From: Paraglaciecola sp. T6c
Lineage (GTDB): Bacteria; Pseudomonadota; Gammaproteobacteria; Enterobacterales; Alteromonadaceae
NCBI RefSeq assembly: GCF_000014225.1
Contig: NC_008228.1
Location: 186,001 to 250,000 of the forward strand
DNA length: 64,000 nt
Reading direction: 5' to 3'
Made by a program: the position numbers and the translations under genes. Positions 48,578 through 60,370 of this stretch are shown in pieces (the stretch's first letter is position 1; the number at the start of each line of letters is the position of its first letter). Below the pieces are notes generated by a model that saw nothing but the letters and a program-made list of their open reading frames with translations, did not search any database and had not been told where the DNA came from.

Positions 48578-49192
48578 ATGAAAATTTATGCGGATGCACA
48601 ATCTGGCAATTGCTACAAAGTGAAATTGATGTGCGCGTTATTGAATATTGAGCACGAGTGGATCCATGTTGATATATTGGCCGGCGACACCAATGCCCAC
48701 GCTTTTTTAGCCAAGAACCCCAATGGAAAAATCCCCTTGCTTGCTTTGGATGATGGTCGTCATTTATGGGAATCAAACGCCATTATTAATTATTTGGCCA
48801 ATGGCAGTGACTTACTCCCAAGCGACGTCTTTGCTTTAGCCAAAGTGCAGCAATGGCAGTTTTTCGAACAATACAGCCATGAACCTTATATTGCTGTAGC
48901 GCGCTTTATTGCTAAATATCTAGGCTTGCCCGAGAGTAAAAAAGCCGAGTATGAAGCTAAGCAAGCGGGTGGGCACAAGGCGCTAGCTGTCATGGAGTCA
49001 CAGTTAACCCATACACCATTTTTAACGGGTCAGAGTGTCACGGCGGCTGATGTTAGCTTGTATGGCTATACACATGTCGCGCATGAAGGAGGATTTGATT
49101 TGTCGCGGTACCCTAATGTGCAGGCGTGGTTATCTCGTATCGAGGCTTTGCCCAATTACATCGCGATGGATGCAAGCAAGGGCAAAGCATAA
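48578..49192 (+). CDS. Glutathione S-transferase
   Basis: The 204-residue cytosolic GST has an N-terminal thioredoxin-like domain (residues 1-78) with SGNCYKVKLMCALLNIEHEW, the cis-Pro region KIPLLALDDGRHLWESNAIINYL and the Glu-Ser glutathione motif. The all-helical C-terminal domain (about 85-200) contains the capping motif TAADVSLYGYTH. The N-terminal Ser/Asn near residue 11-13 suggests a bacterial beta/nu-like class. The substrate is unknown. It is divergent from the unrecognised 370-residue gene, with a 168-base gap. Confidence 0.9.
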   Translation: MKIYADAQSGNCYKVKLMCALLNIEHEWIHVDILAGDTNAHAFLAKNPNGKIPLLALDDGRHLWESNAIINYLANGSDLLPSDVFALAKVQQWQFFEQYSHEPYIAVARFIAKYLGLPESKKAEYEAKQAGGHKALAVMESQLTHTPFLTGQSVTAADVSLYGYTHVAHEGGFDLSRYPNVQAWLSRIEALPNYIAMDASKGKA

Positions 49193-49223
49193 GCGGTAAA
49201 GCCTTGCACTGAATGCCGAGCGC

Positions 49224-49679
49224 CTAGGCGCAGGGGGCAATAGTAAATTGCCCTACATCCACAGCAATGACCTCAACTTTGGTGCCGCTGGTGATGGGGT
49301 GCTCGCTGACTAAGCGCCAATCTATCCCCGAAAAGTGGTAAATCGCCGGTTGTTCAGCGCTGGTGTCTGTGGCAAGTATAAAGCTGTGGCCAATCAGGTC
49401 ATTACTGGCTTTTTTGGGATCCACGTCTTTTTGCATATTTTTAAGGGGTTTCCATAAAAATACCGCGAGCACTGCTGTAATCAACGACACAAACAAGGTC
49501 GCGTTGAGGGCGGTATCCGCCACAATACCAAATTGAATTAAAATGCCCGTTATAACGGCAGCACAGCCCACAAAAAACAGCACAAAAGTGGAAAACCCCA
49601 GCACCAGAATTTCAATTGCTAACAGCAAAAGGCCAAGGCTGATTAAGCCTATGCCTAAATTATCGCTTAGCCACATCAT
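49224..49679 (-). CDS. NfeD family membrane protein
   Basis: The 151-residue protein has three to four membrane helices in the first 75 residues and a C-terminal OB-fold domain (about 85-150) ending in GTKVEVIAVDVGQFTIAP. This is the short NfeD (YbbJ) form that lacks the protease part. It overlaps the SPFH gene by 20 bases; NfeD and SPFH proteins commonly work as pairs in membrane microdomain organisation. The start could also be the second ATG one codon later. Confidence 0.9.
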   Translation of the reverse strand: MMWLSDNLGIGLISLGLLLLAIEILVLGFSTFVLFFVGCAAVITGILIQFGIVADTALNATLFVSLITAVLAVFLWKPLKNMQKDVDPKKASNDLIGHSFILATDTSAEQPAIYHFSGIDWRLVSEHPITSGTKVEVIAVDVGQFTIAPCA

Positions 49680-50616
49680 GTTTTGCTCGATTTAGTGAGT
49701 TAATAATGGTGGTGGCTTGTGCCACAACGCCTGCGATATCAGTGCCGCTATCTGGCAGTAACACCACGGATGATTCTTTGGCAATTGCCTCTTTGGCCTC
49801 AATGGCTTTCGTGGCTAAGTCCAGCTGAATGGCTTTTTGGCCTTCTTCCGTTGCAGCGGCCTCACCGACTTGGCGTAGCGCCTCAGCCTGCGCTGCAGCA
49901 ACCGCAACAATCGCTTTTGCTTCACCTTCAGCGCGCAATACGGCTTCTGATTTATCCGCTTCGGCGGCGAGTACTACTGAGGCCTTTTCACCTTCAGCGC
50001 GATTGATGGCAGCTTGCCTGTCACCTTCTGATTCGAGTATCTGGGCGCGTTTTACTCGCTCCGCTTTCATCTGGGCTTCCATGGCTTCCATAACGGATAG
50101 CGGCGGCACAATATCTTTAATTTCATAGCGCAGCACTTGAATGCCCCAAGGGCCTGATGCTTCATTGATAGACGCAACAATATTGGTGTTTAGGATGTCG
50201 CGCTCTTCAAAGGTTTTATCTAGCTCCATTTTACCCAGCTCAGAACGCATGGTGGTTTGCGCCAATTGCGTTACCGCAAACACATAGTCATCAATACCGT
50301 ACGTGGCTTTATACGGGTCAAGCACTCGAAAATACAATACGCCGTCTACCGACAGGGAAATATTATCTTTAGTGATCGCGCTTTGCTCGGGTACATCTAC
50401 GGCTTTTTCTTTGAGTGAACGATCTGCAGCCACTTGGTCGATGAAGGGCACAATAAAATTTAGGCCTGCTTCCTTGGTAGATTGATATTTACCAAAACGT
50501 TCGATCACGTAAGCGCGGTTTTGCGGTACAAATTTGATAGAAGACTTGAGCAGCACGATCACAAACACTAAAAGCAATGTTTGCACTGAGAGTAAATAAC
50601 TGAGTAGAACGTCCAT
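49660..50616 (-). CDS. SPFH/Band 7 membrane protein (QmcA/paraslipin type)
   Basis: The 318-residue stomatin/prohibitin-type protein has an N-terminal membrane segment (about 6-25) and a Band 7 domain (about 30-190) with PQNRAYVIERFGKYQ. A long Ala/Glu-rich coiled coil follows (about 190-260, EGEAKAIVAVAAAQAEALRQ). It forms oligomeric membrane assemblies that recruit partners such as the NfeD protein encoded by the overlapping gene. It corresponds to E. coli QmcA (YbbK), which stands next to ybbJ. Confidence 0.92.
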   Translation of the reverse strand: MDVLLSYLLSVQTLLLVFVIVLLKSSIKFVPQNRAYVIERFGKYQSTKEAGLNFIVPFIDQVAADRSLKEKAVDVPEQSAITKDNISLSVDGVLYFRVLDPYKATYGIDDYVFAVTQLAQTTMRSELGKMELDKTFEERDILNTNIVASINEASGPWGIQVLRYEIKDIVPPLSVMEAMEAQMKAERVKRAQILESEGDRQAAINRAEGEKASVVLAAEADKSEAVLRAEGEAKAIVAVAAAQAEALRQVGEAAATEEGQKAIQLDLATKAIEAKEAIAKESSVVLLPDSGTDIAGVVAQATTIINSLNRAKHDVAKR

Positions 50617-50750
50617 ATATCTCTTCCTATTTAAATGCCCTGTGGGCGCTAGCGTTGATGTTACTTATGTTAGTTTTTTTATTTTTGAATTCTGTTTTTA
50701 TGTCAAGTTAACGCAAGGGGCAAGTCGCTACACAAGCTCCAGTCGCGAGC

Positions 50751-52118
<1,368 letters not shown>

Positions 52119-52177
52119 TTACGTTACCACAACCCAGGATCACCGCGCTAGCTAGGGTTACTTGAGGTAACTAAAAG

Positions 52178-54112
52178 TTATTGCTGTATAGGGGCTATCT
52201 GCATGTCCACCAACTCTTTAAACACCTGACTGGGTTGGCCTAAGCGCTGGGCGTATATTTGTTTATAAGCCATTACGGCTTTAACATAGTTACGGGTTTC
52301 TTTGTAAGGAATCGTTTCCACCCAGATATCCATGGGTACGGCATCGCGCTCGGGTAACCAATCCAATACTTTGCGCCATCCGGCATTATAAGAGGCCGTA
52401 GCGAGTACCGGATTATTGTCCATTTTATCCATTAGGTAGCGCATGTATTGGGTGCCAAAAGCCACGTTCTGCTCAGGGTCAAATAGGCTGCTGCCGCCCA
52501 CTTTCTTTTTGGCTAAGTAGTTAGCCGTGCCTGGCATAAGTTGCATCAGCCCCCGGGCGCCCGCGTGTGAATTAGCATCAGGCATAAACGAGCTTTCGCG
52601 GCGCACAATAGCAAAGGCCCATGCGGGGTCGACTTGGTTTTTGTTGGCGCTGTTGATTAAGCTTTTATCAAAGGCGATTGGAAAGCGTCGCTCCAAATCG
52701 TCTAAATAGCCTACTCGGGCAAAAGTGAATATCGCTTGGTCATGCCACTTCCAGCTGTCTGCCAGTACGGCCGCCATCAAACTTTGTTGTTCGTTTAACC
52801 CTTGTTGTAAGTCGTACCATTCGCGCCTTGCACTCAAGCTTCGGTCAAGTTGCAAAAACTCATAGGCGCGTTTGGCTTGAGGCATATTGGCAACCTCCAA
52901 TAATTGCTCAGGGCTAAAATTTAAGGTTTTGTCATGCAAGCTAGGCTGCTTAGCCAGTTTACCGCTGGCCATAAAGCCGTAGTAGTGACGTTGATCCGCT
53001 AATTTATTAAAGGTCTGTTGTGCTAAATCACCGGCCTCTAACTGCTCGTAAGTGCGGCCAAGCCAATATTGAAAGGCTAAATCTTGGGTGATGCCAGACG
53101 GGGCTGATTCAATTAATTCGAGCGCATGTTGCCAGTTGCCAAGGCGTAATACGTGGGCCAAATGCCAGCGAAATAATTCGATGTCGGTGGAATCTGCACT
53201 GGCTTTATCAAGCCACAAATCAGCTTGCGGGTGATCAGCAACCGCCAAAGCAATAGCGAAGCGCTCGGTCATCGCCTTGCGCTGGGGAGCGCTAAAAGCA
53301 AACCGTTTCTCTAGCGCGTACCAGCTTTTTAAGGCTAAATCAGGCTGACTAAACGCTAGGCGCTTTAAACCGTAAATCAGTATTTGGGTTTCTTTGCTGA
53401 CTAACTTGTGAGGAAATTTCGAGCTACGGCTCACGTAGCTAGCGTCGCGGCGCACTGCTAGCCACAAGTCAGCTAGATAGCGTTCGTTTTCTGGTAGCAA
53501 TTTTTGTAAATAAGGCACCAGCGTGTGTTTGCCGCTAGTGGCAGCAAGTACTAAGCGCTGCCAAACCATGTCTTTGGTGAGTAAACCTTCTTTTTTCCAT
53601 TCACGAAATACATAGTCACATTCCTTGGGTTGTGACTGACCCACAATCCATAATCTGGGTACTTCGGTTAACGCGACTTTGCGCTCAGCAGGGTCTGACA
53701 AGCGATATTCAATGTTTTTACACGCTAGTTGGGCGTTGCCGATATTAGTATACGCGGCCAAAAATTCCGTTTTGCGTTGCGACTTGGCCAAATATTGCAG
53801 CCATTTTTTGCGTAATGAGCGGTCCAGCGGGGTATTTTCATATTTCCCTAAGAAGGCTTCTATTTCTGGACCATTTTTTCTATTGATGTTGTTCATCAAT
53901 GCTTTCAACTGGACATACGGTAGCAAAGGATAGTCTACTAATTGCGCAACCAGCCTTTGGTAATCAGCGCTTTGTGGGTTGTTAGCCAATGATTCTGCTT
54001 CGACGAAGATTTCACGCTGATGTTGTAGTTTTTGCTCTGCTGAAGAAAGAGTTGTCGTTGCTTGAGACGAAAAGCATACCAGCAGTAGCAACAGAATATG
54101 GAGAATACGCAG
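52178..54112 (-). CDS. slt: Soluble lytic murein transglycosylase Slt70
   Basis: A periplasmic lytic transglycosylase with a long alpha-helical superhelix (about 30-470) and a C-terminal lysozyme-like domain with catalytic Glu in VRRESSFMPDANSHAGARG and LMQLMPGTANYL. No ATG opens the frame; a TTG at 54091 cuts into the signal peptide. A CTG at 54112 lies 5 bases after an AGGCAGGG ribosome site and gives a complete signal sequence (MRILHILLLLLVCFSSQA). The resulting length of 644 residues matches the 645 of E. coli Slt. I therefore place the start at 54112. The catalytic Glu is then near residue 506. Confidence 0.9.
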   Translation of the reverse strand: MRILHILLLLLVCFSSQATTTLSSAEQKLQHQREIFVEAESLANNPQSADYQRLVAQLVDYPLLPYVQLKALMNNINRKNGPEIEAFLGKYENTPLDRSLRKKWLQYLAKSQRKTEFLAAYTNIGNAQLACKNIEYRLSDPAERKVALTEVPRLWIVGQSQPKECDYVFREWKKEGLLTKDMVWQRLVLAATSGKHTLVPYLQKLLPENERYLADLWLAVRRDASYVSRSSKFPHKLVSKETQILIYGLKRLAFSQPDLALKSWYALEKRFAFSAPQRKAMTERFAIALAVADHPQADLWLDKASADSTDIELFRWHLAHVLRLGNWQHALELIESAPSGITQDLAFQYWLGRTYEQLEAGDLAQQTFNKLADQRHYYGFMASGKLAKQPSLHDKTLNFSPEQLLEVANMPQAKRAYEFLQLDRSLSARREWYDLQQGLNEQQSLMAAVLADSWKWHDQAIFTFARVGYLDDLERRFPIAFDKSLINSANKNQVDPAWAFAIVRRESSFMPDANSHAGARGLMQLMPGTANYLAKKKVGGSSLFDPEQNVAFGTQYMRYLMDKMDNNPVLATASYNAGWRKVLDWLPERDAVPMDIWVETIPYKETRNYVKAVMAYKQIYAQRLGQPSQVFKELVDMQIAPIQQ

Positions 54113-54398
54113 AATAACCCTGCCTCATTCGTTGGTTAAATAACTTCCATAAGATATCTGCAATCAGGGCTAAGGGACAACCTAAGTTTCAACATATTTA
54201 ACTGGCATGACCAGTTGAATTATGGCAACGTACCCCAATTTGATAATTGTTATAAATTAGTTGTTGTTTTGATATTAAGATATTAACCAAATCGTTGCTT
54301 CACGATTGCACTGACAGCAGCGGAAAGTCGGTGATCGAAATCTAAACAGTCATACAGTTTAATACCCTCAATCCTGGCCAAAGCCAAAGGAGAAAATA
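54113..54398 (+). promoter_or_regulatory. Divergent slt/fadB control region
   Basis: A 286-base non-coding region between the divergent slt and fadB genes. It contains a FadR-type palindrome at 54200-54216 and a very A+T-rich stretch at 54240-54290. That stretch has several TTGATA/TTGTTA and TATAAA-like elements, any of which could be promoter boxes; I could not choose a single pair at 17-base spacing. AAAGGAG precedes fadB. Confidence 0.4.
54200..54216. promoter_or_regulatory. FadR-type operator upstream of fadBA
   Basis: AACTGGCATGACCAGTT has perfect AACTGG/CCAGTT arms with a 5-base centre. It differs from the known gammaproteobacterial FadR consensus AACTGGTCNGACCAGTT only in the centre. 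It stands 183 bases upstream of the fadB ATG, in the expected control region for a beta-oxidation operon that FadR represses until acyl-CoA binds it. Confidence 0.7.
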
Positions 54399-56558
54399 AT
54401 GATATATGAAGGCAAAAGCCTCAACGTAACGCTGTTGCCAAACGGCATTGCAGAGCTTGTATTCGATGCTCAAGGTTCGGTGAATAAATTCGATCGCCAA
54501 ACGGTTAGCGAGCTTGACGAAGCGACTCAAGCCCTTAAAAGTCAGTCAGATGTAAAAGGGGTCTTGGTGCGCTCGAATAAGTCGACCTTTATCGTGGGTG
54601 CTGACATTACTGAATTTACTGGCTTATTCGATATGCCTGCTGAAGAAGTATTAACTTGGGTAGCGAAAACGTCTCAGGTGTTCGATAGATTCGAAGACTT
54701 ACCTTTCCCGACGATTTCGGCTATTAATGGCTTTGCGCTAGGTGGGGGTTGTGAAATGACGTTAGCCTGTGACCTGCGTGTTGCAGACACCACAGCAGCC
54801 ATTGGCTTGCCTGAAGTGAAATTGGGCCTTATGCCTGGTTTTGGTGGCACAGTACGTTTACCTCGCTTAATCGGCGCTGATAATGCGCTAGAGTGGATGA
54901 CCACAGGCCGTGACCGCAAAGCGGCCAAAGCGCTAGCTGAAGGCGCAGTTGATGCCGTAGTTGCGCCTGAAAAATTGCGTGACGCTGCCCTTAGCATGTT
55001 GCAAGACGCTATCGACGGGAAATTCGGTTGGGAAGCACGTCGCGCCCAAAAGAAAGCGCCTCTTAAACTGAACAAAAATGAATCCATGATGAGCTTCTCA
55101 ACAGCCAAAGCCATGGTATTCGCCCAAGCGGGTAAGCATTACCCAGCACCTCATGCCATGGTTGATACCGTTGCTAACGCAGCCCGTTTAGACCGCGCTG
55201 GTGCATTAGAGCTGGAAAACCAAGGATTCACCAAACTAGCGAAAAGCGATGCAGCGAAGGCCCAAGTGGGTATCTTCCTTGCGGATCAGTTAGTGAAAAG
55301 CAAAGGTAAAAAACAAGCCAAAGCCTCAACCAAAGACGTTAAGCAAACGGCCGTATTAGGTGCAGGTATCATGGGCGGCGGTATTGCATACCAGTCAGCT
55401 GTGAAAGGCACGCCGGTTATCATGAAAGACATTAACCAGGACGCATTGGATCTTGGTTTGAATGAAGCGGCGAAAATTTTAGGTAAAGGTATGCAGCGCG
55501 GTAAAGTGACCCCTGCTGTTATGTCCAACACTTTGAATAACATCGTACCGACCCTTGAATACTCAGCGATAAAAGACGTTGATTTGGTTATTGAAGCGGT
55601 TGTTGAGAACCCGAAAGTCAAAGGTATAGTGCTTAAAGAGACAGAGCAAAATGTGTCTGATGACACAGTGATTTGTTCTAACACTTCAACGATTTCAATT
55701 AACCAATTAGCAGAGAGCCTAGAAAAGCCTGAGCGCTTCTGCGGCATGCACTTCTTTAACCCAGTGCACAAAATGCCATTAGTTGAGATCATTCGCGGTG
55801 AAAAAACCACTGATGCGACCATTGCCACTGTGGTTGCAGCCACCCTGAAAATGGGTAAAACCCCGATTGTGGTTAACGATTGCCCTGGTTTCTTGGTAAA
55901 CCGAGTGTTGTTCCCTTACTTCGCGGGCTTTAGCAAATTGGTTATGGACGGCGCTGACTTTGTAGCAGTAGACAAAGTCATGGAGAAAATCTTCGGTTGG
56001 CCTATGGGCCCAGCTTATTTACTTGACGTAGTAGGCATGGACACCGCCGATCACGCATCAAGCGTCATGGCCGATGGCATTCCAGAGCGTATGCAGAAAA
56101 TTGACAACGATCCGGTTACCTTGTTGTACAAATCTGAGCGTTTAGGGCAGAAAAACGGCAAAGGTTTCTACAACTTCAGCCTAGACAAGCGCGGTCGCCC
56201 AGCGAAGAAAGCCGCTGATGAAGCGTACGAATTGTTTGCACCACATTGCGCCGACAAGCGTGACTTCGACGCGGATGAAATCATTGCACGAGTCATGATC
56301 CCAATGGCAAACGAAGCGATTCGTTGTTTAGAGGAAGGCATAGTAGGCAGTGCAGCAGAAGCTGACATGGCCTTGTTGTACGGCTTGGGCTTCCCTCCCT
56401 TTAGAGGCGGGGTGTTCCGTTACATCGAAACCATGGGCTTGGCTAACTTTGTAGCTCTAGCCGACAAATACGCGGATTTAGGTCCGATTTATCAGATTTC
56501 TGACGGCGTGCGCGAAATGGCCGCTTCAGGTAAATCTTATTTTTCTCAATCAGCCTAA
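54399..56558 (+). CDS. fadB: Fatty acid oxidation complex alpha subunit FadB
   Basis: The 719-residue multifunctional enzyme has an N-terminal enoyl-CoA hydratase/isomerase domain (about 1-190) with catalytic E119 and E139, the same numbering as in E. coli FadB. The 3-hydroxyacyl-CoA dehydrogenase part (about 310-715) has the Rossmann motif [14 protein letters not shown] and the catalytic His in [14 protein letters not shown] (H451). It catalyses the hydration and dehydrogenation steps of beta-oxidation in complex with FadA. The ATG has AAAGGAG upstream. fadA follows after 21 bases. Confidence 0.97.
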   Translation: MIYEGKSLNVTLLPNGIAELVFDAQGSVNKFDRQTVSELDEATQALKSQSDVKGVLVRSNKSTFIVGADITEFTGLFDMPAEEVLTWVAKTSQVFDRFEDLPFPTISAINGFALGGGCEMTLACDLRVADTTAAIGLPEVKLGLMPGFGGTVRLPRLIGADNALEWMTTGRDRKAAKALAEGAVDAVVAPEKLRDAALSMLQDAIDGKFGWEARRAQKKAPLKLNKNESMMSFSTAKAMVFAQAGKHYPAPHAMVDTVANAARLDRAGALELENQGFTKLAKSDAAKAQVGIFLADQLVKSKGKKQAKASTKDVKQTAVLGAGIMGGGIAYQSAVKGTPVIMKDINQDALDLGLNEAAKILGKGMQRGKVTPAVMSNTLNNIVPTLEYSAIKDVDLVIEAVVENPKVKGIVLKETEQNVSDDTVICSNTSTISINQLAESLEKPERFCGMHFFNPVHKMPLVEIIRGEKTTDATIATVVAATLKMGKTPIVVNDCPGFLVNRVLFPYFAGFSKLVMDGADFVAVDKVMEKIFGWPMGPAYLLDVVGMDTADHASSVMADGIPERMQKIDNDPVTLLYKSERLGQKNGKGFYNFSLDKRGRPAKKAADEAYELFAPHCADKRDFDADEIIARVMIPMANEAIRCLEEGIVGSAAEADMALLYGLGFPPFRGGVFRYIETMGLANFVALADKYADLGPIYQISDGVREMAASGKSYFSQSA

Positions 56559-57740
<1,182 letters not shown>

Positions 57741-57764
57741 CGCGTGTTTTGATTCAGTATTGAG

Positions 57765-57791
57765 AAGGGCGCCAGATAGGCGCCTTTTTTT
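57765..57791 (+). terminator. Intrinsic terminator after fadA
   Basis: AGGGCGCC, loop AGATA, GGCGCC followed by seven T. It lies 28 bases after the fadA stop and closes the fadBA operon. Confidence 0.85.
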
Positions 57792-57889
57792 ATGGCTTCG
57801 GCCCAAAAGCATACGCTTTGCTTATTTATGGTCTGCGGCCACAATGTTCGCGAAGCGAATAGAAATGCGTCAACGAGATCAGAAGGGGG

Positions 57890-57927
57890 GAAACAGCATT
57901 AACATACTGACAAGTTAATGCTGTTTC
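57890..57927 (-). terminator. Perfect 14-base-pair hairpin after the TonB receptor gene
   Basis: GAAACAGCATTAAC and GTTAATGCTGTTTC enclose a 10-base loop, 9 bases beyond the stop codon of the minus-strand receptor gene. On the minus strand it is followed by CCCCCC and not by T, so it is a message-end hairpin or a factor-dependent terminator, not a standard intrinsic one. Confidence 0.5.
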
Positions 57928-57935
57928 AAAAATAA

Positions 57936-60038
57936 CTAGCTACCGAACTTCACTCTAACGCCGGCATTAGCAATAAAGCCGTCGTTTCTTGACCAGATGT
58001 CTGTGGTCCATTGGCCGCTTGCTGCTCTGGATGGAAGTAACAGCGGGTGCTCGTCGGTTTGTTTTACATCTAACAGGTTTTCTAAATTAATAAACCAGCT
58101 GGCTCTGCCTACCGTGATTTCCCCCATGAGGCCTAAGTGCCAATAGGGATTCGATTCGTCTATGTACGGGTTGTCGTTCAGCCTTTGCGGGCCGGTGTAG
58201 TAGGCTTCAAAGCCGACCCTGAAGTTTCCGTGTTGCTCCCACATGGCAACAAAACCTGCGGAATGCCTTGGAGTGAGCGCAATCTCTCTTCTACCGCTGT
58301 TGTCCGGTGAAACTTCCGTTGCATCTAGGTATAGGTAGCTTGCGGTCAGTTTTACGTCGCGCCAGTAATATCTTATTAATACTTCTGAGCCGCGGATCTG
58401 AGTTTCGCCTTCGGCGTTTATGAGTCTTACTCTGTCGAGTTCATTTGTGTTGTTCGATGAAAAGGCTTGTAACTCAGTCACGTTTTCAACATTAGAGCCA
58501 AATGCTGTCACACTCGCTTCGATGCTCTCGAATCGATAGGTTACATCCAGTGATGCGGTTTCGGCCTGCTCTTCTTCCAAGTTTTGTAAGGGCTCGAGGC
58601 GTGATAAGCCAGCGGCTTCAATCTCTTCAACAAAAGGTGTCGGGGCAAAATAACCCTGACCATATGAACCCCTTATGGTTAAATCACCAGGGCGATATAA
58701 CATCGATATTCTAGGGCTGAATTGCGTGCCGTATTCACTGTGCTCATCTAAACGGGCGCTTACTGAAGTAGTCAGTTGCTCATTCCATTCATAATCTAAC
58801 TGAGTAAATATGCCGGGTACTTCGTAGGTATAATCGAATTCGTTATAGGTCTCAGAGGTGAACTGTTCTGTTTGGTAAGCTAAGCCCACTAGCCAGTCAG
58901 CAGCACCGCTATAACCGGCAATACTGCTTTCTAATAAGTAGCTTTCATGTTTGTCGTCTTCTGCCAGAACACCATAAGTATGGTCGTGATCTTGCACCAT
59001 AGCAGAGGCTCTGGCATTGAGGGTCAGCGTATCGAGCATCGGCATATTGAACACCAAGCCGCCATCAATACGCTGGGAGTCTTGGGTTTGTTCATAGGGG
59101 TTGCCGTCAGCAACGACTGCCCCAGGCATGGTGCCGCCTTCGCGCTGCTCGGTCATAAAACCTGCCGTCGCGTAAAGTGATTCACCGTTTTCACCTTCCC
59201 AAAACAATCGAGGGCGGGCAGTGTAGCGCTCGTAACTGGGCAGATCTATCCAACCATCATCGTCTATGTCTTCCTTGTTTTGATGATGAGCGCCTACTGT
59301 AAGAGAGCCTTTCACATCGTCACTTAGGGGGCTTTCCACATACGAGGTTAGGTCTTGCCCATTGCGCGTGGTTACATTGAGTAAGGCTTCGCCGTTGAGC
59401 GAATCTCCCGGCGTTCGAGATACGAGGTTAATTACCCCACCTAATGCTGAGCCACCATATAAGGAAGATGCGGAGCCCTTGATAATTTCAACCCGGCCAA
59501 GATCAGTCGGAGGAATTTGTAGTAAGCCAATGGATGATGCTTGGTTACCGTACAGGGGTAAACCGTCTGCCAGCAACTGAGTATAACGACCGTACAGACC
59601 TTGCAGCCGAATGTTTGCACTGCCAAGGGCAGGGGACGTGGTTTGGACTCGAACGCCACCTGTTTCTGCGACCAGCATTGAGATATTACCCGGGCGCATG
59701 GCTGCTTTTTCTTCTATTTCTTCTCTGTCGATAAGTTCCACACGTATAGGCTGGTCATCGGCGATGCGCCCTGAGCGTGTGGCTTGAACAACAATTTTTT
59801 CAACCTGTTCGGTATGCTCATGTTCGTCTGAGTGAGCCTCAATATTAAGATCGTTATTATGGGTGTCTTTCTTTTTTTCTGTGGTTTTCATTTCCTGAGC
59901 GTATTGCTCTGGTGTTTGGTTGGGATGGGCTAGTGGTGCGTTAGTCGTATAAACGATTGGTTTCAACTCTTGGGCTTGAGTGAGTGGAGCAACGATAACG
60001 GACAAAACAAATGTACTAAAAATGGCGCGGGAGGGCAT
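57936..60038 (-). CDS. TonB-dependent receptor with His-rich N-terminal segment
   Basis: The 700-residue outer-membrane receptor has a signal peptide ending TQA (22) and a TonB-box-like EKIVVQAT at 80-87. The plug domain (about 95-215) contains LLADGLPLYGNQASSIGLLQIPPTDLGRVEIIKGS and SALGGVINLVSR. A 22-strand-type barrel ends in VRVKFGS. Between signal peptide and TonB box lies a charged segment with His at 60, 69, 73 and 75 (EAHSDEHEHTE), suggesting metal binding as in zinc or copper receptors of the CirA/BtuB-like class. No cobalamin riboswitch or clear Fur/Zur box precedes it. It is divergent from an MFS gene. Confidence 0.88.
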   Translation of the reverse strand: MPSRAIFSTFVLSVIVAPLTQAQELKPIVYTTNAPLAHPNQTPEQYAQEMKTTEKKKDTHNNDLNIEAHSDEHEHTEQVEKIVVQATRSGRIADDQPIRVELIDREEIEEKAAMRPGNISMLVAETGGVRVQTTSPALGSANIRLQGLYGRYTQLLADGLPLYGNQASSIGLLQIPPTDLGRVEIIKGSASSLYGGSALGGVINLVSRTPGDSLNGEALLNVTTRNGQDLTSYVESPLSDDVKGSLTVGAHHQNKEDIDDDGWIDLPSYERYTARPRLFWEGENGESLYATAGFMTEQREGGTMPGAVVADGNPYEQTQDSQRIDGGLVFNMPMLDTLTLNARASAMVQDHDHTYGVLAEDDKHESYLLESSIAGYSGAADWLVGLAYQTEQFTSETYNEFDYTYEVPGIFTQLDYEWNEQLTTSVSARLDEHSEYGTQFSPRISMLYRPGDLTIRGSYGQGYFAPTPFVEEIEAAGLSRLEPLQNLEEEQAETASLDVTYRFESIEASVTAFGSNVENVTELQAFSSNNTNELDRVRLINAEGETQIRGSEVLIRYYWRDVKLTASYLYLDATEVSPDNSGRREIALTPRHSAGFVAMWEQHGNFRVGFEAYYTGPQRLNDNPYIDESNPYWHLGLMGEITVGRASWFINLENLLDVKQTDEHPLLLPSRAASGQWTTDIWSRNDGFIANAGVRVKFGS

Positions 60039-60358
60039 ATAAACTTCTTGAATCAGCTAATAAAGATTTGGGCAATTCTAAAGGTTCTTGCCACTGGAAG
60101 GTCAAGCTAAAATGGGTGCGCACTTATTATTTAAATTCGAGATAAATTAAAATGCTATCAACTTTTATGGGCACTAGAGGCAAGTTTGCTCCTCAATGTT
60201 GATAAAGCCTAGCCAATCAATCAATTCATTCTGGACTTCATATGCCGAAACCACCACTATGTGGATCTTCAATATTTCAACGCTCTCAACTTTGCTTTAG
60301 CTTGTTTGAGCCCGTGTTTGTACCTGTCACTGTCGGTGGCTTAAGCTAAATTTTCGAA
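60039..60358. other. Divergent intergenic region, receptor/MFS
   Basis: About 320 bases without a gene, between the TonB receptor and the MFS transporter. I see only A+T-rich stretches (60125-60165) and a CAATCAATCAATT microrepeat near 60210. No riboswitch, Fur box, Zur box or convincing sigma70 pair was recognisable, though both divergent promoters should lie here. Confidence 0.5.
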
Positions 60359-60370
60359 TTGGATCGCGCT

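Noticed and set aside
49220-49231. GCGCCTAGGCGC palindrome near the nfeD stop
   Set aside because: Self-complementary with no loop or T tract and mostly at the coding end, so probably chance.
60039-60358. Possible cobalamin riboswitch or Fur box upstream of the TonB receptor
   Set aside because: Only a short GCCACTG-like fragment matches; no B12-box structure, Fur or Zur palindrome was found.
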